From the NCBI GenBank assembly GCA_016702605.1, contig JADJDQ010000001.1:558001-622000 (forward strand): 64,000 nucleotides of DNA, read 5' to 3'. Shown piece after piece: positions 41,915-50,703 of the stretch (its first letter is position 1; each line of letters starts with the position of its first letter). A model generated the notes under the pieces. The model worked only from the letters and a program-made list of their open reading frames with translations. It did no database searches and was not told where the DNA came from. The stretch comes from Candidatus Intricatilinea gracilis (GTDB lineage Bacteria; Pseudomonadota; Gammaproteobacteria; Burkholderiales; Burkholderiaceae_C). Position numbers and translations under genes: made by a program.

Positions 41915-44900
41915 TCACGGTGCCATCGACAGATGTTGCCCATCGATCAGGTGGGCCAGCAACCAGCCGTGTAGTTCGGCAGGTGGCAAGGCCGGTGTGA
42001 ACAGGAAGCCCTGGGCCAGCATATGGTGCCCGCTCGCTGCGAGATGCGCCAGTTGTTGCGCTGTCTCGACACCTTCGGCCACCACCCGCAACCCGAGGGC
42101 ACGTGCCAGGCCGACGATGGCCTCGACGATCTCGCGGTCATCGCGCTGATCGGTCATGCCGGCGATGAAGCTGCGGTCGATCTTGAGTTCGTCCAGCGGC
42201 AGCTGGCGCAGGTGGGCGAGCGACGAAAAACCGGTGCCGAAGTCGTCGAGCGAGAGCTGCACGCCCAGCTGGTCGAGCCGGCGCATGAGCTGGTTGAGCT
42301 GCTCGCTTTGCTGGATCAGCGCACTTTCGGTCACCTCGAGCACCAGCTGGCGGCCGGCGACACGGTGGGTCACGAGGTGATGCTGCAGCTTCTCGGCGAA
42401 CTGTCGATCACGCAGCTGGCGTGCCGACACGTTGACCGACAGGCACAGGTCGGCGCTGTAACCCGGCAGATTGCCCGAGCGCCATTGCGCCAGCTGGGCA
42501 CAGGCGGCGCCAAGCACCCAGTCGCCGATCAGGTCGATCAGGGCGGTCTCTTCGGCGATGGGCAAAAAGACCGACGGTGCGATGCTGGCGCCGTCCTGCG
42601 TGCGCCAGCGCAGCAGCGCCTCGAAGCCGCGCAGCTCACCGCTGGCCACGTCGATCTGAGGCTGATATTCGAGGTGCAGTTCACCTGCCTGCAGCGCCTG
42701 GCGCAAGCCACTTTCGACCGCCAGGCGGTTGCGCGCACTTTCACCCACCTCGGCCGAGAAGAACTCGTAACGCGATCGACCGGCGCGTTTGGCGCGGTAC
42801 ATGGCGGCGTCGGCGTTGCGCATCAGCGCGGCCGCGTCGGCGCCGTCGCCGGGGAACATCGCCACACCCAGGCTGGCTGCGGTGGTGATGAGGCTGCCGC
42901 GCAGGTCGACGTTTTCGGCCAGTGCACGGGTGATGCGTTCGACCGACTGCAGGCACTCGTGCCGGCTGGTGTTTTCGAGCAGCAGCACGAACTCGTCGCC
43001 GCCGATACGCGCCACCGTGTCGACGCTGCGCACGCTGTCGCAGATGCGTTTGGCAGCCAGCCGCAGCATCTCGTCGCCGGCCTCGTGGCCCAGGCTGTCG
43101 TTGACGGTCTTGAAGTTGTCGAGGTCGACGAAACACACCGCCAGCTCGGCACCGTGGCGCCGCGAGGTGTCGACCGCATGAGCCAGGCGGTCCTGCAGCA
43201 GCGTGCGGTTGGGCAGGCCGGTGAGCAGGTCGTGCGTGGCCATCCGACGCATGTGTTCACGCGCCTCGGTCAGGGTGGTCACGTCGGTGAACACACCCAC
43301 GTAATGGGTCACCCGGCCGGCGGCGTCGTGCAGCGTGTTGATCGACAACCACTCGGGGTAGATCTCGCCGTTCTTGCGCTTGTTCCAGATCTCGCCCTGC
43401 CAGCCGCCGCTGCGGTCGATCTCTTCCCACATGCTGTGATAGAAGGCCTCGTTGTGGCGGCCCGACGCGATGATGCGGGGGGTGCGCCCGCGCACCTCGT
43501 CGGCGCTGAAGCCGGTGATGAGGGTGAAGGCATCGTTGACCCGCAGGATGCGGTGTTCGGGGTCGGTGATCATGACCCCCTCGGTGGTGGTGTCGAACAC
43601 CTTGGCGGCGATGCGCAGTTCGTCGTCGGCGGCGCGGGCTTCGGTGAGGTCGATGGCCTGCAGGCACACCGAGACCATGGCACCTTCCTCGTCGTGGATC
43701 GGAAAACGCGCCGCCCACCAGACGCGCCGCTCACCGTCGACGCTGAAGGTCTCTTCGCGCTCCAGGGTGGCGCCGGCCTGCAGCACGTCGATGTCACCCT
43801 TGCGCAGCTGAGCCGCCAGACCGGCGGCCAGGCACTGGGCATCGGTGCGGCCCAGCAGCTTGGACGAGTCGACACCCAGATACCGCGCGTAACGCGGGTT
43901 GGCGAACTCGTAGCGGCCGGCGGCGTCCTTGATCGCCACCAGGGCGCTGCCGTGTGTCAACACCGCCAGCAGGCGTTGTTCGGTGCTGCGGGTGTGGCGT
44001 TCGGCGCGCGCCAGTTCGGTGTTGTCCACCAGGGTCAGCACCACGCCACGGCGTTCACCGTCCATCACGTTGTGCGACAGGTGCAGCACGTATTCGCGGC
44101 CCAGCGCCGTGGTCGGCAGGTTGATGACGAGCGGGCTGGCCGAGGCCTGTGCCTGCATCACGTAGCTGCTGAAGTCGGGCATGCCGGCCGGTCGCTGCAT
44201 GGTGGCCAACTGCAGGCCCTCACACCCCGCGCTGAGCGAGAACAGGCGTGCGGCGGCATCGTTGTAGCGCCGGATGGCGAGGGACTCGTCGAGCACCAGC
44301 AGCGGCATGTCGACGCTGTTGTGGATGCTCTGCAGCTCCTCGGTGAGCTGCTGGTAACGCCGCCACTGGTGGTTGAGCTCGGCGTTGACGGTGGAGAGCT
44401 CCTGGTTAGTGGCGAGCATCTCCTCATTGGCAGCTTCGAGCTCCTCGTTGCTGGCCTGCAGTTCCTCGTTGGTGGCTTGTGCCTCCTCGTTGAGGGCCTG
44501 CATCTCCTCGTTGCTGGATTCGAGCTGCTCGACCAGGCTCTTGAGGCGCTCGCGGGCATCGGCCAGCTCGTTGCTGGCCAGTTCACTGATGAGCACCGGT
44601 GAGCCGCCCTCACCGCCTGCAGCCGTGCCACGTTTGCGCGGTGCCTGCTTGCGCACGAAGGCGAGCATGGCGTGGCGGCGGCCCTGGCCGGCGTCGAAGG
44701 GGTGCAGCACGATGCGCCAGAGGGTGCGCAGGCGGCCCGCGCCGAGGGTGACATCGCAGTGGCGCGTGTCGCGGTTGTCGCCCAGCAAGGCGCACAGCAG
44801 GCGCAGGTCGGCCTCGATCTCGGGGCGTGCGAGCGACAACACGTCGAACTGCTGCGGCCCGGCGCGCAGGGCAAAGAAGGGCGTCACGTCGCCATGCACC

Positions 44901-46993
44901 TGCAGCACCTGCAGGCGTTCGTCGAGCAAGACACAAGGCGGCAGGTAGAGCTCGGCGGCGCGGCGCAGCAGCGTCAGCTCGGGTTCGGCGGGCGCCTGGC
45001 GCCGGCGCGTGCCGGGTGGTGCGGGCAGCGGCAGGCCACGTTCGAGCACACCGTCTGGGCGGCGCGCCAGCGTGTTGCCGGGGCTGCGTTCGTACAGGCG
45101 GGCAGCCGTGCTGACGGCGCGAAACAGGTCCTCGTGGTGCAGCACCGATTCACTTTGCCCCAGCATCAGCAGCGAACCGGCGCGCAGCGCGTAGTGGAAC
45201 GAACGCATCACACGTGTCTGCGCCTCGGGCTTGAGGTAGATGAGCACGTTGCGGCACGACAGCAGGTCGAGGCGCGGAAACGGCGGGTCGCGCGTGAGGT
45301 CGTGGCGCGAATACACCACCCGCTCGCGCAACATGCGCGAGAACTCGTACTGCGAGCCGACCGCCGTGAAATAACGCGACTGCAGCGCCGGTGGCAGCTC
45401 GGCCAGCGAGCTGGCGGGGTACAGGCCGCGCCGCGCCAGCCGTAGCGCTTCCATGTCGATGTCGGTGGCGAACATCTGCACCTGACGGTCGCTGATGGCG
45501 TTGCCCAGGATCTCGGCGATCGCCATCAGGATGGAGCACGACTCCTCGCCGGTGGCGCAGGCCGGCACCCAGATGCGCAGCGCCTCGCTGGCCGGACGGT
45601 TCTCGATCAAGGTGCGCAGCGCCTGTTCGAGCGCCTCGAACGCGACCCGGTCGCGCCAGAACGAGGTGACCGAAATGAGCGTGTCGCGCGCCAGTTCGTC
45701 GAGTTCGGCGGGCTCCTGGGCACACACCCGCAGGTAGTCTTCGAGTGTCTCGACACCGCGCGCCTGCAGGCGCCGGGCGATGCGGCGCAGCAGCGTGCCT
45801 TCCTTGTATTCACCGAAGTCGATGCCGCAGTGCTGGCGCACACGGCCGATCAGCTCGTAGAGCTGGTCCTTGCCCTGCGCGCCGCTGGTGCGGTCGAAAT
45901 CGGCCGCAATCAGGCCGGTGGCGCTGTCGCACATCCGGCCGATGGCCGGGCCGATCTCTTCGGGCGGCAGCACCATGTCATGACCGACGGTGCGGATCGC
46001 CGCCTCGGGCATGCCGCTGTAACGCGCGCTCGACGGCTGCTGCACCAGCGCGTAACCCCCGGCGGCCTTGATCTGACGCAGGCCGAGCGAACCGTCCGAC
46101 CCCGTGCCCGACAGGATCACACCCACAGACCGCGCACCCATCCGTTCGGCCAGCGTGCCGAAGAACAGGTTGATCGACGGTCGCGGCAACGCCTGCGGCT
46201 CAGGCTCGCGCAGATGCAGCGCCTCGCCGTCGTATTCGACGTGGGCGTTGGGCGGGCAGATGAAGATCTCGTTGGGGGTGAGTGTGTCGCCGTCGCGCAG
46301 CTCGCGCACCGGCATCAGGCTGCGCTGGCTCAGGATTTCGGCCAGCATCGACCGATGGGTGGGCGCCAGGTGCTGCAGCACCACATAGGTCAGGCCGCGG
46401 TCGACCGGCAGGGTGGGCAGCAGCAGGCGCAAGGCTTCCAGGCCGCCGGCCGAAGCGCCGATGCCCACCAGGCGCGGGCGCGCCAAGGGCTCGGGCATCA
46501 GCTCGGGCAGAGCTGCGATCACCGGGCGATCGAAGCCGGTCGACAGCGTGCCGGCGCGGGCCCGCATGGCCGACGACGGCCGGGCCACCTGGCGCCGCGG
46601 CGGCGCCGCGGCAGGGGTGTCGTTCGGTATGAGTTCGACCTCGGGGGACGGCGTGGCCGCCCGCAGCCGCGGCGTCGACACCGGTGGTTGTGCCGGCATC
46701 GCGAGTGCCGCGATCTCGTCGGCGGCGAGCACCTGGATCAACGCCGCGGCGTCGTCGACACCCTCGAGAGCGTCGGCTTGCGCGGCAACTGCCGGATCGT
46801 CTGGCTGGTTCGCCGCAGCAGTCGATGCGTCGACGTCGGCGGCAGGGTCTCGGGACGGTGAGTGCGCCGTGGACGCGGACACATCACTCGCGACGACGGG
46901 CTTGGCGGTTGGCTTCACGAGCTTCTCGGTCAGTTTCTGGGTGGCCGATGCGCCGACGTTGTGTGAGGCCCGGCAGTGAAGACGGATGTTCAC
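41915..46993 (-). CDS. CheB-CheR-PAS-GGDEF-EAL multidomain signalling protein
   Basis: A 1,692-residue cytoplasmic signalling fusion. About 174-360 is a CheB methylesterase with Ser (VGIGASAGGLEAL), His (VVLQHLAPTHRSM) and Asp (LSGTGSDGSLGL) present. About 380-640 is a CheR methyltransferase (WVPACATGEESCSI, FATDIDMEAL, DLLSCRNVLIY). A coiled coil with repeated SNEE(L/M) heptads follows, then two or three PAS/PAC units, a GGDEF domain with intact ARIGGDEFVLLLE and an EAL domain with GFEALLRW and DDFGTGFSSLAHL, both active-looking. So it may set both receptor methylation state and cyclic-di-GMP. The first 170 residues are low-complexity; the GTG start at 46993 lies in a hairpin and is uncertain. 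Confidence 0.85.
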   Translation of the reverse strand: MNIRLHCRASHNVGASATQKLTEKLVKPTAKPVVASDVSASTAHSPSRDPAADVDASTAAANQPDDPAVAAQADALEGVDDAAALIQVLAADEIAALAMPAQPPVSTPRLRAATPSPEVELIPNDTPAAAPPRRQVARPSSAMRARAGTLSTGFDRPVIAALPELMPEPLARPRLVGIGASAGGLEALRLLLPTLPVDRGLTYVVLQHLAPTHRSMLAEILSQRSLMPVRELRDGDTLTPNEIFICPPNAHVEYDGEALHLREPEPQALPRPSINLFFGTLAERMGARSVGVILSGTGSDGSLGLRQIKAAGGYALVQQPSSARYSGMPEAAIRTVGHDMVLPPEEIGPAIGRMCDSATGLIAADFDRTSGAQGKDQLYELIGRVRQHCGIDFGEYKEGTLLRRIARRLQARGVETLEDYLRVCAQEPAELDELARDTLISVTSFWRDRVAFEALEQALRTLIENRPASEALRIWVPACATGEESCSILMAIAEILGNAISDRQVQMFATDIDMEALRLARRGLYPASSLAELPPALQSRYFTAVGSQYEFSRMLRERVVYSRHDLTRDPPFPRLDLLSCRNVLIYLKPEAQTRVMRSFHYALRAGSLLMLGQSESVLHHEDLFRAVSTAARLYERSPGNTLARRPDGVLERGLPLPAPPGTRRRQAPAEPELTLLRRAAELYLPPCVLLDERLQVLQVHGDVTPFFALRAGPQQFDVLSLARPEIEADLRLLCALLGDNRDTRHCDVTLGAGRLRTLWRIVLHPFDAGQGRRHAMLAFVRKQAPRKRGTAAGGEGGSPVLISELASNELADARERLKSLVEQLESSNEEMQALNEEAQATNEELQASNEELEAANEEMLATNQELSTVNAELNHQWRRYQQLTEELQSIHNSVDMPLLVLDESLAIRRYNDAAARLFSLSAGCEGLQLATMQRPAGMPDFSSYVMQAQASASPLVINLPTTALGREYVLHLSHNVMDGERRGVVLTLVDNTELARAERHTRSTEQRLLAVLTHGSALVAIKDAAGRYEFANPRYARYLGVDSSKLLGRTDAQCLAAGLAAQLRKGDIDVLQAGATLEREETFSVDGERRVWWAARFPIHDEEGAMVSVCLQAIDLTEARAADDELRIAAKVFDTTTEGVMITDPEHRILRVNDAFTLITGFSADEVRGRTPRIIASGRHNEAFYHSMWEEIDRSGGWQGEIWNKRKNGEIYPEWLSINTLHDAAGRVTHYVGVFTDVTTLTEAREHMRRMATHDLLTGLPNRTLLQDRLAHAVDTSRRHGAELAVCFVDLDNFKTVNDSLGHEAGDEMLRLAAKRICDSVRSVDTVARIGGDEFVLLLENTSRHECLQSVERITRALAENVDLRGSLITTAASLGVAMFPGDGADAAALMRNADAAMYRAKRAGRSRYEFFSAEVGESARNRLAVESGLRQALQAGELHLEYQPQIDVASGELRGFEALLRWRTQDGASIAPSVFLPIAEETALIDLIGDWVLGAACAQLAQWRSGNLPGYSADLCLSVNVSARQLRDRQFAEKLQHHLVTHRVAGRQLVLEVTESALIQQSEQLNQLMRRLDQLGVQLSLDDFGTGFSSLAHLRQLPLDELKIDRSFIAGMTDQRDDREIVEAIVGLARALGLRVVAEGVETAQQLAHLAASGHHMLAQGFLFTPALPPAELHGWLLAHLIDGQHLSMAP

Positions 46994-47147
46994 ATCCGGC
47001 CGATCCCCCGACGACGTCGACGGGCATCCTGGAGACAGTCTTGCTTGACCGCCGTCAAGCGTCGATCAATCTGACCGTCGGTCCGACACACCAGATCGTC
47101 ACGCAGCGCAGACACCTCGCCGCGCCGCAACACCAACCACCGCGCCG

Positions 47148-48308
47148 TCAGTTCGGCTGCATGCCGAAGCTCCACGCGATCAAACTGAAGCTGATGAACG
47201 ACAGCGCTGTCGAGGCCATGATGATGCGGGCGATACGCCCGCTGTCGGCGCGGTAACGCTCGGCCAGCACCGACACGTTGCTGGCGCTGGGCAAGGCGGC
47301 CACCAGCACCAGCACCGCCAGCTGGAACGAGCTCAGCGGTGCGCCCATGCCGCGTGCACCCAGGCCCACCACCAGCACCAGCAGCGGGTGCAGGAACAAC
47401 TTGATCAGTGCGACCGGAAGATCCGGACGCAGCAGTTGCCACTGCGAACGCACGCCGCGTGTCGCGGCATGGCGGGCCACGGCAAAGCGGCTGGTGGCCA
47501 GGCGCGCCGGGTCGGTCGGTTCGTCATCGGGTGAAGGGTGCACGTCCTGCAGTTCTTCGGCATGCACCTTGGACCGCCAGAGCACTGCGCCGATGGTGAA
47601 CAGCGCCACCGGTGTGGCGGCGTCGCCCAGCATGGCGACGATGCGGTCGATCGGCACCGGCAACACGACGCCCAGCGCCGAGAAACCGGCGCCCAGCGCA
47701 ATCGACCAGGGCAGCGGGTTGCCCATGGTGGCGCGGATCAAGCGCCACATCACGGCGGCGCGTGCGGCCATCGGCGCACCTTCCTCGATCTCGTCGGGCA
47801 CCTGCGAGTCGACGCCCGCATACCCCGGGCCGGGGCCGATCGCCGGGCGGGTGTCGCGGTCTTCGCGCGACTGCGCCAGCGCGATGCACAGCGAGCTGGT
47901 GATGAAGATGTCGCACAACAAGCTGCTCAGCACCGGCCCGGCAGCCTGTGTGCCGGCGATCGCGGTGAGCAGCGGAACACCCATGAAACCGCTGTTCGGA
48001 AACGCTGCCACCAGCGCGCCGAAGGCGGCGTCCTTCATCGGTACCCGCGGCGACACGGTGACGGCCACCGTGAACACCACGATCACCAGCGCACACAGCA
48101 GGTAGACGGTGATCACCACCGGGTCGAGCAGTTCTGCCAGCGGCAGCGTGTAGCCGAAGCGGAACAACATGCACGGCAGGGCAAAGAACAACACGAAGCT
48201 GTTGAGCCCCGGCACGGCATCGAGCGGCAAGGCGCCGGAACGCGCCGCCAGCAGGCCCAGCCATACCAGCGCGAAGAACGGAATAGTCACATAGAGAATG
48301 GCCTGCAT
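47148..48308 (-). CDS. AEC-family transporter (auxin efflux carrier-like)
   Basis: A 386-residue membrane protein with ten predicted helices in two halves: MQAILYVTIPFFALVWLGLLAARSGALP at the start, GALVAAFPNSGFMGVPLLTAI in the first half, and LPSASNVSVLAERY near the end, features of the Mem_trans/AEC family. A long cytoplasmic loop sits between the halves (about residues 170-200 and 250-285). Related proteins export malate, malonate or amino-acid-like compounds; the substrate here is not known. The start at 48308 follows from the helix pattern. Divergent from the TIR gene. Confidence 0.86.
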   Translation of the reverse strand: MQAILYVTIPFFALVWLGLLAARSGALPLDAVPGLNSFVLFFALPCMLFRFGYTLPLAELLDPVVITVYLLCALVIVVFTVAVTVSPRVPMKDAAFGALVAAFPNSGFMGVPLLTAIAGTQAAGPVLSSLLCDIFITSSLCIALAQSREDRDTRPAIGPGPGYAGVDSQVPDEIEEGAPMAARAAVMWRLIRATMGNPLPWSIALGAGFSALGVVLPVPIDRIVAMLGDAATPVALFTIGAVLWRSKVHAEELQDVHPSPDDEPTDPARLATSRFAVARHAATRGVRSQWQLLRPDLPVALIKLFLHPLLVLVVGLGARGMGAPLSSFQLAVLVLVAALPSASNVSVLAERYRADSGRIARIIMASTALSFISFSLIAWSFGMQPN

Positions 48309-48634
48309 GGCGCGGGAGTATCGCCGTTGGTATCGCCGCCACCTCCCGCCCGCATGGGCGTCCGAAGCACGCAATGCCACCAGTTGCGGCGCAGGCAGGG
48401 TCGCCGTCGAGGGCTCGACGAGCGGCAATCGCCGTGCGTTTTGCCACTTCGGGCGGGTTGGCACCAAGGCGACCGGCACCGATGCGCCTCGACACTTCGC
48501 CCGGGCAACTCTGGCGACGAGGATCGGGCAACGACGATGGGGCAAGGCAGGACTGACACAACCATGCGGGCAGCAAGAGACGCGGCCGCCCGGCCGCCGA
48601 CCGCGCCCCGCCACCCGTCGACACGAGGCCGGCC
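48309..48634. other. 326-bp intergenic gap without a recognised gene
   Basis: Between the AEC transporter and the TIR gene, both starting outward. Neither strand shows a reading frame with family-like sequence. Presumably holds both promoters; I see no strong box. Confidence 0.5.
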
Positions 48635-49701
48635 ATGAGCGAGGTGTTCGTCTCCTACAAACGCGAGGACGAAGCGCGCGTGTCGGCGCTGGTGGCCGCC
48701 CTCGAACGCCACGGCCTGGCCTGCTGGTGGGACCGCGGCGTGGTCGCCGGCGAAAACTGGCGCGCCCGCCTCAAGGCCGAGCTCGACGAAGCCGGCGCCG
48801 TGCTGGTGGTGTGGACCAAGATATCGGCCGGCTCACACGGCATGTTCGTGCAAGGTGACGCCAGCCACGCCCAGCGCCGCGGCAAATTGTGCCCGTGCTG
48901 CTCGACAAGGTGACACCCCCGCAGGGTTTCGGCGAAGTGCCGGCCATCGACCTCAGCCATTGGCACCGCGGCATCACCTCGCGCCTGAGCGGCGGCAGGC
49001 TCGGCGCTTCACACCGCGACCCGTTTGTGCTCGACCTGGTCGCCGCCTTGCGCGCCACCATCGCCGGGCAGCCCGCACCCAAACCGCGCGGCCGCCTGCG
49101 CCGCCTGTATCGCCGCCTGACCTGGGGCGGCATGGTCAGCGCCCTGGCCCTGGCCGGCGCGGCCTTCGCCACCAACACCTTGAGGTTGCAGGACCAGGCC
49201 TGCACCCTGGACATCGGGCAACCCGAGTTGTCCGACACCTGCGCCGAACTGGGCCTGGGCAACCGCCCCAGCCGGGCCGAACGACTCGCCTGGTCCGCCC
49301 GCCCCAAGGCCAGCTGCGCGGGCCTGCGCGACTTCGTCGGCCGGTTTCCGACCGGTGTCTACGCCGCCAGCGCCGCCGCCCTCATCAACGCACGCACGAT
49401 CGGCACCGAACAACGCTGGGCCCCGGTCGAACGCGCATTGCCTACCTCCGGCAGCGCCACCGGCCACGACCGCGACAGCGCCGAACAAGCCGCACAAGCC
49501 GACGCCCAGGCCGGCGCCGAACTCGTGTGCCGCAACGCCGCCACCACGAGCGAACAGTTCCGCTACCGCGCCACCACCCTGGACGCCCAGCCGGCCCAGT
49601 GCCAGCGTGAAGTCCGCAAGCTCTGGATCTGCCAGGTCGACACCGTCGCACATTGCCAACTCGACGAGGCAAGTGAGGTCAGGATCGAGCACTGCGAGTG
49701 A
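48635..49701 (+). pseudogene. TIR-domain membrane protein, broken by a frameshift
   Basis: The first frame (48635 to 48913) encodes a TIR domain: EVFVSYKREDEARVSALVAALERHGLACWWDRGVVAGENWRARLKAEL, then AGAVLVVWTKISAGSHGMFVQGDASHAQRRGKL. It breaks near 48887-48889. The second frame continues without pause (VPVLLDKVTPPQGFGEVPAIDLSHW), a normal TIR ending, through to 49701, with a membrane helix (LTWGGMVSALALAGAAFATNTL) and a Cys-rich C-terminal part of about 180 residues. One inserted G would restore a single protein of about 355 residues. TIR domains in bacteria often cleave NAD+ in defence or bind partners. Either a real mutation or a read error. Confidence 0.8.
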
Positions 49702-49823
49702 GAACGATGCGATGGTTCGCACGCCGAGCAGACAAGACACCTGACCGGCCCGAACCATGGACAAGAACTAGCCGCGCGCAAGCCGAGCCTTTGCCATCGA
49801 CCTGTGACGCCATCAACGCACGC

Positions 49824-50243
49824 TCAACCTGGCGCCATCCAGTCCACCCACTGCAACCCAGGCGTGCCCTCGAAATGGCGCACGTTGTGGGTGACCAGGA
49901 TGAGGCCTTCGGCCAGGGCGTGGGCAGCGATCTGGGTGTCGATGTCGCCTCGCGGTGTGCCGGTAACGCGGAGATGGGCCTTGAGGTTGCCGAAGTGGTC
50001 AGCGGCGGTGCCAGTCCAGGGCAGGTGCGGTAGCTGGCGCAGGAAGGCGTCGACCAGGGCGCGGCGGCGGTCGTCGGTCGCCATCAGAGCCTGGCCGTAG
50101 CGCAGCTCGGCGCGGGTGAGCACCGATACGGCACAGGTCTGGCTGCGCAGCGCCTCACCCAGCCGTTGCTCCAGCACGGGCGAGCTGCGGCGCAGGTAGT
50201 AGCTGACGATGTTGGTGTCGAGCAGCCAGCGCAGTTCACTCAT
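49824..50243 (-). CDS. VapC-type PIN-domain toxin
   Basis: A 139-residue PIN ribonuclease: LRWLLDTNIVSYYLRRSSP at the start gives the first acidic residue in DTN, AVSVLTRAELRYGQAL the second in an E, and GDIDTQIAAHALAEGLILVTHNVRHFEGTPGLQWVDW the D-x-x-I-A-x-H-A and final T-x-N-x-x-H-F. This is the classical VapC group that cleaves initiator tRNA or 23S rRNA. The antitoxin ends about 95 bp upstream, an unusually wide gap. Start ATG at 50243. Confidence 0.85.
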   Translation of the reverse strand: MSELRWLLDTNIVSYYLRRSSPVLEQRLGEALRSQTCAVSVLTRAELRYGQALMATDDRRRALVDAFLRQLPHLPWTGTAADHFGNLKAHLRVTGTPRGDIDTQIAAHALAEGLILVTHNVRHFEGTPGLQWVDWMAPG

Positions 50244-50338
50244 CGGCACATCCTCGACCCCGCGCGATCAGCACCGCCAGGCGCGAAGCGGTTCCTGCGG
50301 GCTGCCGGGTGGCGTGCATCACCGTGCCGCCGCGCGGA

Positions 50339-50608
50339 TCAAGCCGGCGCGAGAGGCCAATCGCCGAATGGCTCGGCTGCGGGTGAGTCGTTACGTGGCG
50401 GCACGAACTCGTCGCTGCCGCGTGGTGCGGCGGCCAGCAGGGCCATGAAGTCCTGCAATTCGTCCGGCCTCGGCTTGGGCTGCAGGGTGAGCTCGCCGGT
50501 GGCCTCGTTGCGAGAGATCCAGACCTCGGTGGCGTCGATGCGAAAGGACTTGGGCAGCCGCACGGCCTGGCTGTTGCCGGAGATGAAGAGCTTGGCGGTG
50601 TCGAGCAT
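50339..50608 (-). CDS. VapB-type antitoxin (SpoVT/AbrB fold)
   Basis: An 89-residue antitoxin, MLDTAKLFISGNSQAVRLPKSFRIDATEVWISRNEATGEL at the N-terminus, the swapped-hairpin DNA-binding fold of VapB. The GNSQAVRLP pattern is diagnostic. The C-terminal half (DELQDFMALLAAAPRGSDEFV) would bind VapC. An AT-rich palindrome at 50625-50642 directly upstream is a likely operator. Toxin downstream. Confidence 0.85.
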   Translation of the reverse strand: MLDTAKLFISGNSQAVRLPKSFRIDATEVWISRNEATGELTLQPKPRPDELQDFMALLAAAPRGSDEFVPPRNDSPAAEPFGDWPLAPA

Positions 50609-50624
50609 GGCAGGCTCCCGATGG

Positions 50625-50642
50625 ATATATGAAATCATATAT
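50625..50642 (-). promoter_or_regulatory. AT-rich palindrome upstream of vapB
   Basis: ATATATG at 50625-50631 and CATATAT at 50636-50642 are perfect complements with four bases between, in otherwise GC-rich DNA, 17-34 bp before the antitoxin start. It fits a -10 region combined with an operator for autoregulation. Function inferred. Confidence 0.55.
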
Positions 50643-50703
50643 ACATTCGACGCAACAAGCCAGACCGGCGCGGCTCAATGTGCTCAGGCCACGTCCACTG
50701 GCA

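Noticed and set aside
42023..44602. 859-codon open frame opposite the CheB-CheR-GGDEF-EAL gene
   Set aside because: Low-complexity His/Val/Gly composition and no domain; a shadow of the real gene on the other strand.
48880..48895. Programmed frameshifting in the TIR gene
   Set aside because: No slippery heptamer or obvious stimulatory structure at the joint; a single-base loss explains it more simply.
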